A DNA stretch of 64,000 bases, taken from NCBI GenBank assembly GCA_024336345.1, contig JANFOG010000008.1:2356001-2420000 (forward strand), written 5' to 3'. A program made the translations under genes and the position numbers. The notes under the pieces are model-generated. The model searched no databases. It was not told the DNA's origin and saw only the letters and a list, made by a program, of their open reading frames with translations. Origin of the DNA: Mariannaea sp. PMI_226 (lineage: Eukaryota > Ascomycota > Sordariomycetes > Hypocreales > Nectriaceae). Positions 53,043 to 64,000 of the stretch are shown here, piece after piece (the stretch's first letter is position 1; each line of letters opens with the position of its first letter).

Positions 53043-56000
53043 GCTCGACTGAATTGACAGGTCGGCGGACTGGGGGCGAAGAGAAAGAAGGTAAAGGGGG
53101 ATGGAGGAAAAGAAAAGCAAGGTGACGCCAGAGAGTGCCCGAAGGAGGAGGAGAAATGTGCCTCAAGAAGGAATGTTGCATTTTATGAAGCCGCTACAAT
53201 TGTTTTCGAGCAAGGACATTTGTCATAGCCGTGGTTGACCAGGGCAGTATGCACGGTTGCCTAGGCCCGTTTCTGGCATCGATTCAATTTCAAAGCCAGA
53301 CTACGTATGCAGGAATAAACAGGCGACCGCCGCAATAGTAGAATCGTTCCCTCTGCTTTACCCATACTCCGTACCTTGCTGGGTACCCTGCAGGGCGAGG
53401 GGAGGCCAGGCACCATGTAACCATGGAGCTGGGTCGTATTCAGTTGATCAGACGATGGCTTTCTGCAATGAGTCCGATGTGCGACGCATCGCGCATATGC
53501 CCTGTACTATGTCCGAGTGGTTATGTACGTACATACGGCAAGCCAAGAACCGTTTGGTGGTTCGCTCCACCTCCTCCATTTTCGATTCAAATTTACCTCT
53601 GGTTGTGAGGTGGGTAGCAACAGGGTCTGGCGCCCAAGGGGGTCACCACCCTTGTCAAACAGCGAAAATGCCAATGCCGGTAGAAAACCCCAGTGACAAC
53701 TGAGACAATAATGTTTGACTGTACCATTCCTCGTAGACTGGCCAATGGAGCTTGAGTTCACAGCATTGTTCCCAACTCCCGGGTCGCTCGGCGGAGGATC
53801 CTGGCCACCATTGCACTGGGCTCTATACTCCAGAGGGCATTAAACTTCAATTGCTGCAGCCTGGAGTACGTACTGTGTAGATACCCAGAATGCTGTTTTC
53901 TGGGCGTAGTCGCCACAGGATGCCATTGGAGAGGCTCTGGAATGTGGTTACCACTCAGCTCAGGAGACGACTCTCGCAACAGGCAAGAGAGGACGGACAA
54001 AGTTACATAGTACAGCTCCCTCCAACCCCATCCCCCCCCATATGAGAAAATTTTCTCTTGCATTTATTCTTATTCCGCAAAATAATTGCTTTTTTATCGT
54101 CCTGTCTGAACAAATACTCTTTCGCAACTAGTAGGGGAACCCTTCAGCCTGCCATGATTGATTCTTCTAGTGCTTATTCTCATGTTGTATCTCCCCTCAT
54201 CTGACGAGTCCAGACTAGGTATTTCCCGGGGGAAAATCGCCCTCGCCCCCGGTAGCGCTACCACTCCGTCATGGGACGAGTTATTGGACCACCAACGCCC
54301 GCAGGCAGTCATCAGCTTACCAGCCGGACTCCGGGGCTCACGGCTCGGCACGCTACATCCTTCGGCTTGATTGCAGGGTCTGCGGGAGTATGTCGATTCA
54401 CTAGTCAACGCGCGCTGGTGCAAATATGCTTGGCTTGGTATTAATACTCCTTTTCTCCAAACCCAAAACTACGAAACCATGGGGTAACACTTAGGAGGCT
54501 GTACCTCCTTTTTTGTTTTTACTTGCTTTTTTCCACACATCGATTGTAGAGAGTCGTCGTGCAATGTCGGACCATCTCCTTTAGCATGCTCGCTTTTGGC
54601 GGGACGCTTTTCTTCGACCTGCAGAGTACGTAGTGTAACAATAAAGCATGTTGACAAGGTAATTAGCTACTCACAATGTCCTCTTGGCATCTTTTCTTTT
54701 CTTTTCTTTCTTGAACCAAGCCGACATTTTGTGATGTAGCTGATGCAAGAGAAACGTAGGCAACCCAAAACGAGGCGGAGCAACATAATTTTGCCAGCAT
54801 CAACCCCAGAATTGTCGTCAGGATTTCTCTGCGGGCAAACTTTCCAACCAAGACGCGCTGGGAAGACCGACAGCCGCGAAACCACTTGAGAAATAAAGTT
54901 GGCCCTAAATTGAAGCCAGACGGCACAGTTCACCATGACGGGCCGAGAGTCCAAATGGGGTACCATGCAGAGCACACTTGAATTGTCCAATATTCATGCG
55001 CAGACACGTAAATATACACAAAAGAAAAACGACATCTTTCACCGCATCTGTTGGGACCTAGCGTCAGATTACTTTCTTCGTGAGCAGCTTTCAAAAACCT
55101 CCAGACGTAATTATTACAATCGGCGGAATTGAGATCAAGAAACCAAAAATGTATCCCATCTTACCTTCTTAGTCTAGCTGTTGTCAGGACGAAATTAAGG
55201 CCCTTTGGGACTAAGCGACTTCATAAGTGGCTTAGGATGCGCCGGGTTGTTGATCCACCTCAGCCCATCCCACATTCCAGGGGTGATTGTTGTAAGTCAA
55301 ATTCAATTCCGCCCAAGCATACAAAACAGGGATTCTTGAAATGCGGAATGCGAAAAGACGTTTCCGTTTGAGGAGAAAAGAAGAAAAGGAGAACATAAGA
55401 TGACAGGCAGAGAAAAAAGAAAAAAAAGACACCCCTGAGGTAAAGAGGTAGCAACAAACTTGCTCTTTGGGGGTGAGAACAGGGACCCATGGGTTGATGT
55501 TCGCCAAGACGCAACTGCGTGCGATTATGATATCAGCTTCGCCAAGGCCCGATGATCTTCCTGGTTTATCATTTCCGAACGTGGTAATCAGCGCCATTCC
55601 TGTCCCTTAGCGGAGGGTTGCAAGTTGACCGCGCCACACGGTACCTCTTCACAGCGGTCTCGAAGAACATGCGTTCCTCCACAAAAGCAAAAGCAAGTAT
55701 TATTGAGTTCATTGTACGAATGTATCCCCATCCCAAACAAAGCTCCAATTCGATGGCAAGTGCCGGCAGCTGAATGTTGCCACCCAGGTCGGCGTTGCAT
55801 GAACGCACCCAATATCCATGTCAGCTTTTCTCGTAGTTCCTCCTCCGCAATTTTTATTCTAAAGGTAATCGAGGTGTAAGCTTACTTGGGGGAAGGGCTA
55901 TAAGATCATTGTCCCATCCAGGAAGAGTCTCAGCAAGTCTTTTCTCATGCCCCACCAACTTCTCCGCAGGCAACCGTAACAGTCAACCCGAGCTAAAGCT

Positions 56001-56076
56001 CGGGTTCAGTGACATCAAGCTGGGCTCCCTTTGATTCTTTGTTTCGCCTCCTCCTTCACGTATTCACCTGTTCATT
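53043..56076. other. Long divergent promoter region, no gene supported
   Basis: Three kilobases between the amidohydrolase (leftward) and the PTH11-like gene (rightward). Larger open frames (53257-53703; 54094-54423) start with non-ATG codons or have no motif. Palindromes occur: CCGGA-C-TCCGG at 54324-54334 (a CGG-type zinc-cluster site shape), GAGAAAATTTTCTC at 54044-54057 and a hairpin at 55985-56006. A 74-codon minus-strand frame near 55588-55812 has seven cysteines but no signal peptide. Confidence 0.45.
55985..56006 (+). repeat. 9-bp perfect hairpin in the leader or promoter of the PTH11-like gene
   Basis: AACCCGAGC-TAAA-GCTCGGGTT ends 70 bp before the ATG at 56077. It could form a stable stem-loop in the 5' UTR or be a palindromic protein-binding site. 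Confidence 0.75.
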
Positions 56077-57504
56077 ATGTATGTCACAGACATCTACGTC
56101 TCCAAGCAAAATTATGGCTTGGTCGGCGTAGGCTTCACCTTTACCGTCCTCGCAGTCCTTTTCGTCCTTTTAAGAATCATCACACGGCTATGGCTGGTAA
56201 AGGGGATGGGTTTTGATGATGGATTTATTATTATCTCTGCAGTAGGAACACCGCTTTTCTTGTGCCTCTCTTTTTTTTTCCTTTTCCTTTTTTTAAAGGG
56301 GAGGAAGAACTATTGTGCCCAGTCAAGGAAAACGCAGCTCTTGGCTAATACACTCTGATCAGTTTGGCACCTTGGCATTCCTAGTTGCCGTCATGCAGCG
56401 TAGGTCCCTTCCAAATTTTCACTCTGCAATTTGAAGCTCTCCAGTCTGACGGTAATCTAGAGGTTCGCTACGGCCTGGGGGACCCTCCAAATCCTCAACT
56501 TCTCTCTCCGTTTATACAAGCTACTGTGGCGAGCGTCATATCCTACACTATATGCCATATAACCGTCAAGCTCTCCATCTCCATCCAGTGCTTGCGCATA
56601 TTCGCCACTCCGGCGGCGAGGCGAATCTTTATCGGTTTCATTATCTTTTTTTCTGTGTATGGGACTCTCTGTCTTTGCTTGACTATCATGACTTGCTGGC
56701 CTGTGGCCAAGTACTGGGACGACTCGATCCCGGGAAAGTGTCTCGACAATCGGGCCATGCGATATGCTTTTGCGGGCATCAACATTGTCAATGACATTTT
56801 GCTGCTTATTGCACCAATGCCCTTCCTCCAGGGCCTAAATATCCAGAGAAGAGTCAAGTTTGTGCTGATGGGCGTTTTTGCCGCTGGTGGTGTGTAAGTC
56901 AATCCTCCAAGTATCGTTACCTAGCAATTGTTCACAGAACTGATACGGATAAAGGGCTTGCGTCGTCGCCATTATTCGATTGTATTCACTGTGGGCGTAT
57001 AGCTCCGTTCCCATTCCGGATCGACCAGGTAAGCAAATATTTTGAAAAAGCATGACGAGGATAGCAGAGTTGATATATATACATATAGTCAAGGGAATTG
57101 ACATCGCCATCTGGTCCGGGCTCGAGTGCAATATTGCCATCATCTGCGCCTGTATTCCGTCGCTCAAACCTCTCTCTTCCAGGGCATTTCCAGGATTGGT
57201 TGGCTCTTTCGCGAACTCATCAAAGCACCCTAGCAATGGACGCTATCCGCATGATAGCGGTCACAACTACGATAACATTACACACAACAGCCATGGCCAC
57301 AACGACTCGACACATGACACTGGGAAAAGGGGGATCAACGTACAGCAATCCTTTGAGATGAAGACAACCACAGGGAGCGAAGATAACGATAGCGAAAAGA
57401 ATCTGGTCACTGGCCATACGGCGGCATATCAGTCGCAGATTTACTCCAGCACCCATGTTGGCTCGCCGGCTGATGGAAGATGGGCCAACCATTCCCGGGG
57501 TTGA
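56077..57504 (+). CDS. PTH11-like G-protein-coupled receptor / rhodopsin-domain integral membrane protein
   Basis: Five exons: 56077..56241, 56363..56399, 56461..56893, 56955..57028 and 57089..57504, giving 374 residues; the introns are 121, 61, 61 and 60 bp. The splices rebuild IIISA-FGTLAFLVAVMQ-QVRYGLG, GVFAAGGV-ACVVAIIRLY and IPDRPG-VKGIDIAIWSGLE. Seven hydrophobic helices: YGLVGVGFTFTVLAVLFVLLRII, DDGFIIISAFGTLAF, ASVISYTICHITVKLSI, FIGFIIFFSVYGTLCLCLTI, YAFAGINIVNDILLLIAPM, FVLMGVFAAGGVACVVAII and CNIAIICACIPSLKPL. The DD before helix 2, CWP in the loop after helix 4 and the C-terminal ACIP..KPL are family marks. There is no CFEM domain. Such receptors sense host surfaces or nutrients. 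The cytoplasmic tail is rich in His, Asn, Asp and Ser (HDSGHNYDNITHNSHGHND). The first intron contains long T/C runs. Confidence 0.87.
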
Positions 57505-57827
57505 TTCCTGATTCAGCTGTATGCAATCCTGATATACACTCAACCTGCTGCCTAAGATATACTCGGAAATTAGTGTTGCGCAGCAGTGGTAATGGGAAAA
57601 ACGTCTTATGAACGCAATATTTTTTTCAATCGCTAGCTCGTCATCCAATCGATCAGGGGACAACCTGGATAATGTGACTATATTGGCGCCTAATCCTTCA
57701 GGCATGATGTCTCAAATGAAATATGAGTCTAGTTCATCACTCTGTTCCTGCAGCTGAGTTCCTACACTTGCGGTCTGGACATCCCAGAAAAATATATCAC
57801 AAGTTTGTAAATTTCTTTGATATCATT
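57505..57827. other. Short intergenic gap
   Basis: Holds the 3' end of the PTH11-like gene and the promoter and leader of the BTB gene. In-frame ATG 57723 would extend the BTB protein by 35 residues. Confidence 0.5.
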
Positions 57828-59065
57828 ATGAAGTCAAGCATCTACGAATTTTCCCCAAATGGCGATATGGATCTGCTTCTCCAACGACCAAATGAACAGA
57901 CCCTTCTCGGGCTTGATGCAGCAAAACAACTTGAGACCCTAGAAATCGGTCAGAACCTTGCAGCTGATTATGAATCCAATCCTATGTCTAATTGGGAGAC
58001 TTTCGTTGAGATGGAGACTGGGTCTCAAACAAATCCCGAGATGGTAGTGGTCGATGAGTCTGAGACAAGCATCCAGCCCAACTCACTGACTGTACAACAA
58101 AATCCGACGAATGAATCTCAGCTTCAAGTCGATGAGCCTCCCATTCGCATGCGAGTATCTTCAGCGCACCTGATGCTTGCCTCTCCTGTCTTTTTGAAAA
58201 TGCTATCAGGGCCATGGAAAGAAGGGGCCTTGTCCACATTCCCTCGAGAGATATATACAAGTGAGTGGGATGCAAAGGCGCTCTCACTGCTACTGGACAT
58301 CATCCATGGCCACCATTGGGACGTGCCACGATCTCTAGATCTTGAGACCCTGGCGAAGCTCGCCGTGATTATTGATTACTACCAGTGTCACGAAATAATA
58401 GGCATTTTTGTTGATAAATGGCTCGTGGAGATGGAAAAGGACCTTCCGGTCCATCATGGCAAGGCATCTGTATTGTGGCTATGTGTTTCCTGGGTCTTCT
58501 CACGACAAGATATATTCAATGCAATGGCAGAGCTAGCATTGAGGCATCAAGATGGCCCGATTGCACCTACGGGTCTACCAATCGCGTTTCTACTAGGTTC
58601 GTCATAGATTCCTGCTTGAGCATATGCCTCTTTCATGGTTCGTCAACTGACAATACGGGAGCCCAAATTGAGCAAAGAAGACAAGAGTTGATAACCATCT
58701 TTGTGTCTGAATTGGATGGTCTACGTGTATCTCTGTCTAATGACGGAATTGGATGCACATTTGAGTGTTCCTGCATGCTACTTGGCGCGCTGATGAAGGA
58801 GATGCAAAACGTAGCCCATCTCAGGCCACCATTTTATGGCAACAGCATCACAAGCGTCATGAAGTCAATTGGCAGAATTCCGTCGCCTCGGTGGTATAAG
58901 TTCCATGCCAACTTGCATAACCCTAGTACAAGAGAGCACTCGTGTGGACTTGCAGAACCCATCAACCATATCAAGAGAAATGTTGAAGCTGAGTTGGGAA
59001 AATTTAGATTGGAGGATTTTGGGAGCTCGAAGTGTTTTAGCCGAGCTGATTTTTCAGCACTTTGA
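57828..59065 (+). CDS. BTB/POZ-domain protein (fungal type)
   Basis: Exons 57828..58596 and 58662..59065 (intron 65 bp, branch-like CTGAC before the acceptor) give 390 residues. The splice joins PIAFLL to AQIEQRRQELI, a helix typical of this family. The BTB core reads SSIYEFSPNGDMDLLL, then after an acidic, Ser/Thr-rich insert RMRVSSAHLMLASPVFLKMLSGPWKEG, followed by WDAKALSLLLDIIHGHHWDVPRSL and LAKLAVIIDYYQCHEIIGIF. BTB domains mediate dimerisation and cullin-3 ubiquitin ligase recruitment; this fungal subgroup has no Kelch or zinc-finger part and its targets are unknown. The C-terminal region ends HSCGLAEPINHIKRNVEAE..KFRLEDF, also conserved. Start choice: ATG 57828 gives the usual IYE.xPxGD beginning; ATG 57723 is an alternative. 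Confidence 0.87.
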
Positions 59066-60946
59066 GAGCGTTGCAGATGGTATATCTATCTTTATTGATA
59101 CAGTCACTTAGCCAGTCCAATGTATCTGCAGTAGATACCACGCTGAACTCAGAAAAGGCTGCACATTTGGTTGACCATGAAGCATTGCAAACCCTCCACT
59201 GAGACTAGTTATTTTATATGAGTCACATATAATTCAGCACATCTTATAATCATTCTACTATGCATATAGATTAATTTCAAATACGAATTACTGACGTAGT
59301 AATAGATATTCGTGATAATTGTTAGCAGTACGAAAGATCAACCCTTTACAAACATAGTCTCATATTTCTATCACTTACCATTATAGCTTAATATACTCCA
59401 TACGTCATGTCTCTCTTGTTATTCATCAATAGATTTGGAGTAAAAGAAAATGCTCGTAGCCTCTGGGAAATCTTAGCCTAGATCCTTTGTATATTTAGTG
59501 CGAACCATTCCTCAAAAATAGAGAGAAATGATATTTTTTGGAAGGAAGTTATAAATCAAGACAGAAATGTCCATCATTTTGCGAATAGTGGCTACCGTAT
59601 ACCATTTATTGCCCTTCTAACCCGCAGATCGCGAGGAGACCATGGGCACGATGGGCACGGCATGTCTCGTGACATGCTACAAGGCGTCTCAGCCAAGCGC
59701 AGAACACTTGCAAGGTTTCTGCAATTAGGATAAATATGTCTGTTCTTGTCCAGATAGCTAAATGCTAAAGTTATCCGACCCATCTTAGTAATTGCTAAGA
59801 AATATTGGTCCTAGGTCATACGATGAGGCTGAAGCCTGGAGTTGTCTAGTCTAAACGTTTATTGTATTGAGTGACAGAAAACCTTCACATAACATGGAAA
59901 AACCGCGTACTAATGAATCTTTCGCGTTGGCCAAATTCTTATTTGACATATCACGTTCTAGCTTCACTCAAACTAGTCTTATGCAACTACAACTCCTACT
60001 AAATAAAGAAACTCCTTAGCCACAAATCGCTTAAGATCATCTTGTATTCATTTTTAGAAAGAAGTGATCAAATTTTATGGATGACACAGACCCACGAAGC
60101 ATAGCATATATGAGCAATTCTAGGTCCAATGTAAGGTGTATGTGTCTCGCCCTGGTGCGGCTTACCAGACAGAACGCAGCCAACCCTCTTTCTCTCAAAG
60201 CGGGACGCGTCTAATATCTAGCTTATCTATTCTTCCCTGTGTATGCTAAGTTAATTGTTAGATCTCTTCAAAGCTTACTTTCTGTCCTTCTGTTCCGCCT
60301 GAGGCACATCGGCCATCTTAAGTTGCCAACCCCATAGGTCATTGATCAATCAATCCATAAACTAGGTTGCAATAAGCCGCGTTCTGGAAACGACCAGATG
60401 GTTATCGGAGGGATACCAGCCAGGACGATGAGGCTCATATTGAGACATCCTCTGAGCTTGCGGATACTGAGCAGGGTACTTCACGGCGACGGAAGTCTTC
60501 ATTGAGGATGGCGTACGTGTCGAATCTAAGGCATGCACACAAGGCCGACGTACAAAGCCTAAATATGATAGATGCTCATTCAAGTGTCTGAAAATTTTAT
60601 CATAGCTGTATAGTGGAGCTGAGATAGCTCCCGAATAGGTCGGTTGACCACTGCGATCCAATAGGTTTTATCAAGCTTGTTGGCATTTATCCAGGAAGAT
60701 GCAAGAACAGTCTCCTAGGGTCCCATCTCAGACCCAAGCTCGAATACGGGTAGCCATCTTAAAGAGATGAACGTAAACGCTGCTTGATCTGGTGGGCTTA
60801 ATCTCAAGAATCGTCAATTCTCAAGAACGACGGAACCTGCCGGGTTGTGAGCGTGATGCCGTTCTCCTGCTCCACTATACCATTTAGTAAGTTACCTACA
60901 TTGGGTACTTACCAAAATCGAGCAAGCTGACATCTCCAGGTCCATA

Positions 60947-60998
60947 TTCCCCAGACCTTCCCCGAATGTCCCCCAGATGCTCCCCGATTATTCCCCGC
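60947..60998 (+). promoter_or_regulatory. Array of five CCCC boxes at about 11-bp spacing
   Basis: CCCC cores start at 60949, 60960, 60971 (in a run of five C from 60970), 60982 and 60993, each preceded by T. Three of the five (CCCCAG twice, CCCCGC once) match the reverse complement of SYGGRG. Spacing of one helical turn puts all boxes on one DNA face, which suits cooperative binding by a C2H2 factor such as CreA. No gene is clearly served, so it may equally be a degenerate tandem repeat. Confidence 0.4.
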
Positions 60999-63199
60999 AG
61001 GAAGCGTGCGTCAAATTATCCTAGCCTAGCAAACTTCCAATCGAACTTTTGCCATCATCGGATCAGCCGTTCTCACATAAAAAATGAGTCGCCGTGTTAA
61101 TTGAAGCGTGAATGGATGCCTTTCGGGTAGGTCGAATTCCATGAGTGAGTCATTGCACTCAAAACTAACGAAATCCAGATTTTCGCCCCAAGCACAATGC
61201 TACCGAAACTCGCCTTGATTACTAGTGCAACAAGCATTGCTGATTCTACCATTCTCTCTCAACAAGCTGAGTAACCGAGCCAGATGTATAGTCTCGCATC
61301 AATATAATCTCTGCTTGTCTTCTTAAGATTACTTCCAGACACTACAGGATAAGTTGTGTTTCAAGTATTAATGTTACGGTTTACCAAAAACCGATTTGCA
61401 TCAAAAGAAAATGACAACACGATAAAGAGGACCTTTACCCTGCTGTAGCTCTGTTTATTCCTGAAGCTATTTTCCTGCACTTGCCCCTTGATTTCCCCTC
61501 ATCCTGACCCATTGTATCCAACGGAGCTTGAGTAAGTCCCAGAGTAGCCCCGGTTGTTTACAAAGAGTCGAACGGATAACCCGTCAGAGCAGGGGGTAGT
61601 ACCGGAAATCCCGCAACAAAAATTCCACACATGATTTTTTATTTCCTCTAGCAAATGGGTTAATAATCTTATGAGGGACGACAAGGGATATCTTGTCCCA
61701 TAACCGGTTAGGTAAGTGCGATGAACAAGATCTTTTAAGTATGCCATTCAACTGCTGCCGATTCAGCAACATCTGTGCATATATGAGTTACAACAGCAAA
61801 CTAGGGAAGCTTTTAGGCAAAAGCACATTGCCTTGGATTTCCCCGATTTAAAGTATACATCTGTTTATGACTGAAACGGTAGTGGAAATACGACAATGTT
61901 TCGTGAGAAAGCAAGTGAGGGCTTCCTTGAATGGTAGGTTAGGCTCAAGAAAGTCTATCTGTTGATTCCGTACTCCTTGAGGTGGTGCTTTTGATGAAAC
62001 TTCTTGTTTAAGTGCATAATTTCGGCCGTACAGATAACGGTATCCATGAAAGCTCCCAGCGAGATTGGAAGTTAGAGAGTAGCTCTTATGTTTCTAGGAA
62101 ACAACTGGACTTAGTATCGGCAGCAGTTATCCACACGTGAACATGGGTTATTGACGAACAACATTCAGACACAGCGTGTTAACACTCGGGTCATCCGAAT
62201 ATCCTAAAAAAGCCCTATGTATCTTATCTAATAATTAATAATTGATATCTAAACATGTTTTGCCGCGTGGGAGACTGAATATAGCCTGGGCATGTTCATG
62301 GCCAAGGTCTCGCACGCACATGGCGACAACGGTAAATGTCCCGATTGGATCTTGTCAGCTATTGTTTTCAAAACCTAAACAATACCAAACCAGAAGCATT
62401 TGTTGACAAGATGATGCTCAAATAAGAGATCTATACGCAATAGCAGGCTCCTCATTTCTTAGGTTCACTCTCTGGCGTGGATTTTCGAGTACCACCTTAG
62501 GATGTCTACCGATGGAGAGTCAGGATAAAATATCAGTAGTTGGATCATCACGACCGAAAACAGATCCTTGTAATAGTTTTGGAGGCACAGGCTACAGTGC
62601 TTGCATCAGGGACCAACGACATCCCAACCCGTCTCGCGACGCCGGCTAGGGAGCAGCGGGGTAAGTATTGCGCAAGGAGCGAAACGAATAACTATCTAGT
62701 GAATCGCTAATTACCAGGAAGACATAACAGGAATTACATGCAAGTGGGGTTCTCCCGAAAGCTCAGGCTCTTTTTCTCAATAGGAAGCCGTGATTGTCGG
62801 AAAACCCGAGAATCAATGAGGTTTGGCAGGGATACATTTGAGGGAATGCGGCACCTCGACCCACTGTGTCGGAGCATCTTGCGTCCTAGGCATGAGAGAG
62901 ACACGAATGCGTATGTTTTTCAGCTGATCAATGATGTGTTAGGTGGTCACCGGGCTTCAGCGTTTGGTTCGGCTACGATACCTAGTTATTAGAAGTCCCA
63001 TCGTTGTTGTCCCTTGGCAGGACTCTTGAGTGGATATTCAGAGTTCCGTTGCCACCATGATAAACGGGTGCACAGATTATTCCAGACGGAGTAGGTAACC
63101 TGCCACTAGTGCTTACCCCAGCTTCCACGCCGTTTCTGGGGAACCCAGATTCACACGGCGCCTATGCTGTGGGCCGTTTAATCCTAGCCGTTGGAATTG

Positions 63200-63208
63200 T
63201 ATTTATAT
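63200..63208 (+). promoter_or_regulatory. Candidate TATA box of the esterase gene
   Basis: TATTTATAT lies about 90 bp upstream of the esterase ATG, which itself sits in a CACCATGA context. Confidence 0.35.
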
Positions 63209-63294
63209 GTTGGGGTTTTACCATGAGGGCGACCAATGTTCTACCAATTCCATTCTCGTTACCTCTCATCTACTTCAACAGAAATTTTATCACC

Positions 63295-64000
63295 ATGAAA
63301 GGCTTTTTAGCACCTCTTATCCCCCTCATAGCACTATCATCCACCGTGGATGGGAGAGGAATAAGTCCCAGTGTCCTCCACTATGGACGACCTGAGTCCG
63401 TGGGCATGAAGTCTGAACCTCTTCGAGAGTTGATCAGCAACTTCACTGGCTATACCAAGCCAGCCAATTACGGCACATTTACGCACAATAAGATTCTCCC
63501 TGTTGAGCCAGGCGGCACGGTGATTGTCGGACACAAAAACACTGTCGTCAGTGAATTCGCCTTTGGCAAAAGAAATCTTTACGCAGATGCGAATGGTACG
63601 TTGTTACCAAGTCATCAACAAGAAGATGCCACGCTCGACACGGTGTATGATCTTGCCAGCTTGACCAAGCTCTTTACTACCGTTGCTGTACTGCGGCAAA
63701 TAGATGCCGGAAAGGTCAAACTGGATAGTACTGTTGACACATATGTTCCTGGATTCTCTGTTCAGGGTAAGGCCAACATCACCATTCTGATGCTGCTCAC
63801 TCACACGAGTGGATTCGATGCCGATCCTACACCATCTCTGTTCTCCGACTCATACCAAACGCACGAAGAAAGAATCAATGCTATCATCACCCAGGGCCTT
63901 AAAAATGCGCCGGGGAGCACATATCTTTACTCGGATCTGAACTTTATGTCATTGATGATTGTTCTAGAGACTGTCACTGGCCGCAAGCTAGATGACCTGG
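63295..64000 (+). CDS. Secreted serine esterase / beta-lactamase-fold hydrolase (3' truncated by window edge)
   Basis: The frame runs from ATG 63295 to the window end without a stop (235 codons visible). The start MKGFLAPLIPLIALSSTVDG is a signal peptide. RPESVGM near residue 32, then the catalytic tetrad SLTK (Ser122, Lys125) in YDLASLTKLFTTVAVL and a Tyr-containing YSDLNFMSL segment around residue 220, mark the class C beta-lactamase / EstB esterase / DD-peptidase fold; LLTHTSGF lies between them as usual. In fungi these enzymes act as esterases or transacylases (for example LovD-like acyltransferases) and rarely as beta-lactamases. The signal peptide argues for a secreted esterase. The third motif (KTG/HxG) lies beyond the window, so the substrate class cannot be judged. 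Confidence 0.9.
   Translation, partial: MKGFLAPLIPLIALSSTVDGRGISPSVLHYGRPESVGMKSEPLRELISNFTGYTKPANYGTFTHNKILPVEPGGTVIVGHKNTVVSEFAFGKRNLYADANGTLLPSHQQEDATLDTVYDLASLTKLFTTVAVLRQIDAGKVKLDSTVDTYVPGFSVQGKANITILMLLTHTSGFDADPTPSLFSDSYQTHEERINAIITQGLKNAPGSTYLYSDLNFMSLMIVLETVTGRKLDDL

Larger units (their letters stand above)
59066..63294. other. Long gene-poor region
   Basis: Over 4 kb with no supported gene; A/T-rich in its left part. A 99-codon minus frame at 60362-60661 starts with TTG and has stops upstream. It contains a run of CCCC boxes at helical spacing near 60949-60998. The right end is the promoter of the esterase. Confidence 0.5.

Noticed and set aside
53257..53703. 148-codon frame with several cysteines between the amidohydrolase and the receptor
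   Set aside because: Non-ATG start, no signal peptide, cysteines irregular; it lies in promoter DNA.
55588..55812. 74-codon minus-strand frame with seven cysteines
   Set aside because: It starts with TTG, no signal peptide precedes it and no splice donor/acceptor pair supplies one. It could be re-examined with transcripts.
60362..60661. 99-codon minus-strand frame
   Set aside because: TTG start with stops just upstream; no motif and no splice partner found.
1..64000. CRISPR arrays, prophage or bacterial operon structure
   Set aside because: No regularly spaced direct repeats with spacers were seen and the genes are spliced eukaryotic genes.

Overview
The window is nuclear DNA of a filamentous ascomycete (Pezizomycotina; gene families and architecture fit a Sordariomycete, perhaps Hypocreales, but the sequence alone does not fix the genus). 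The evidence is short introns of about 55-120 bp with GT..AG borders, classic fungal families (Zn2Cys6 activators, a HET-domain protein, a PTH11-type receptor, SP-family sugar transporters, an aspergillopepsin-like protease, a class II P450), an intron-containing nuclear tRNA-Ile and a short TTAGGG-type tract. Genes were rebuilt by joining open frames across plausible splice sites. All reported joins keep phase and restore family motifs, except where stated.

Layout. 0-13 kb is gene-dense: the 3' part of a Zn2Cys6 activator (+), a YFH7/uridine-kinase-like P-loop kinase (-), a glucose/xylose-type transporter (+), a 784-residue membrane glycoprotein (+), a HET-domain protein (+) and a secreted aspartyl protease (-). 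13-21 kb is gene-poor and holds two cysteine-rich small-protein signals that a minimum-length ORF scan misses (about 17.3 kb and 19.4 kb), then a tRNA-Ile(AAU) with intron and an interstitial telomere-like repeat. 21.0-22.8 kb carries a three-exon cytochrome P450 (-). 22.8-28.7 kb is a long stretch with only degenerate fragments. A second sugar transporter lies at 28.7-30.5 kb (+). 30.5-33.8 kb is gene-empty, with a perfect 15-bp inverted repeat beside a very A/T-rich block. A four-helix MARVEL-like membrane protein (33.8-34.6 kb, -) and a flavohaemoglobin (37.5-38.7 kb, -) follow. 38.8-43.7 kb is gene-empty with a 39-nt poly-A run. 43.7-48.2 kb holds a complete Zn2Cys6 activator (+) tail-to-tail with an aldehyde dehydrogenase (-). 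After another gap come a secreted ACMSD-like amidohydrolase/decarboxylase (51.8-53.0 kb, -), a PTH11-like receptor (56.1-57.5 kb, +) and a BTB-domain protein (57.8-59.1 kb, +). 59.1-63.3 kb has no gene. A beta-lactamase-fold serine esterase starts at 63.3 kb and runs off the right edge.

Functional reading. There is no convincing biosynthetic cluster: the P450 has no synthase beside it in the window. The gene set suits an organism that meets a host or competitor: secreted protease and esterase, NO detoxification by flavohaemoglobin, a PTH11-type surface receptor, HET-type recognition, sugar uptake with CreA-like promoter sites, and small secreted cysteine-rich proteins in gene-poor DNA. The activator/aldehyde dehydrogenase pair is the best candidate for a local regulator-target unit. 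The most novel items are the two hidden cysteine-rich candidates, the secreted form of a normally intracellular decarboxylase family, the helically phased CCCC-box array near 60.97 kb and the inverted repeats in non-coding DNA.
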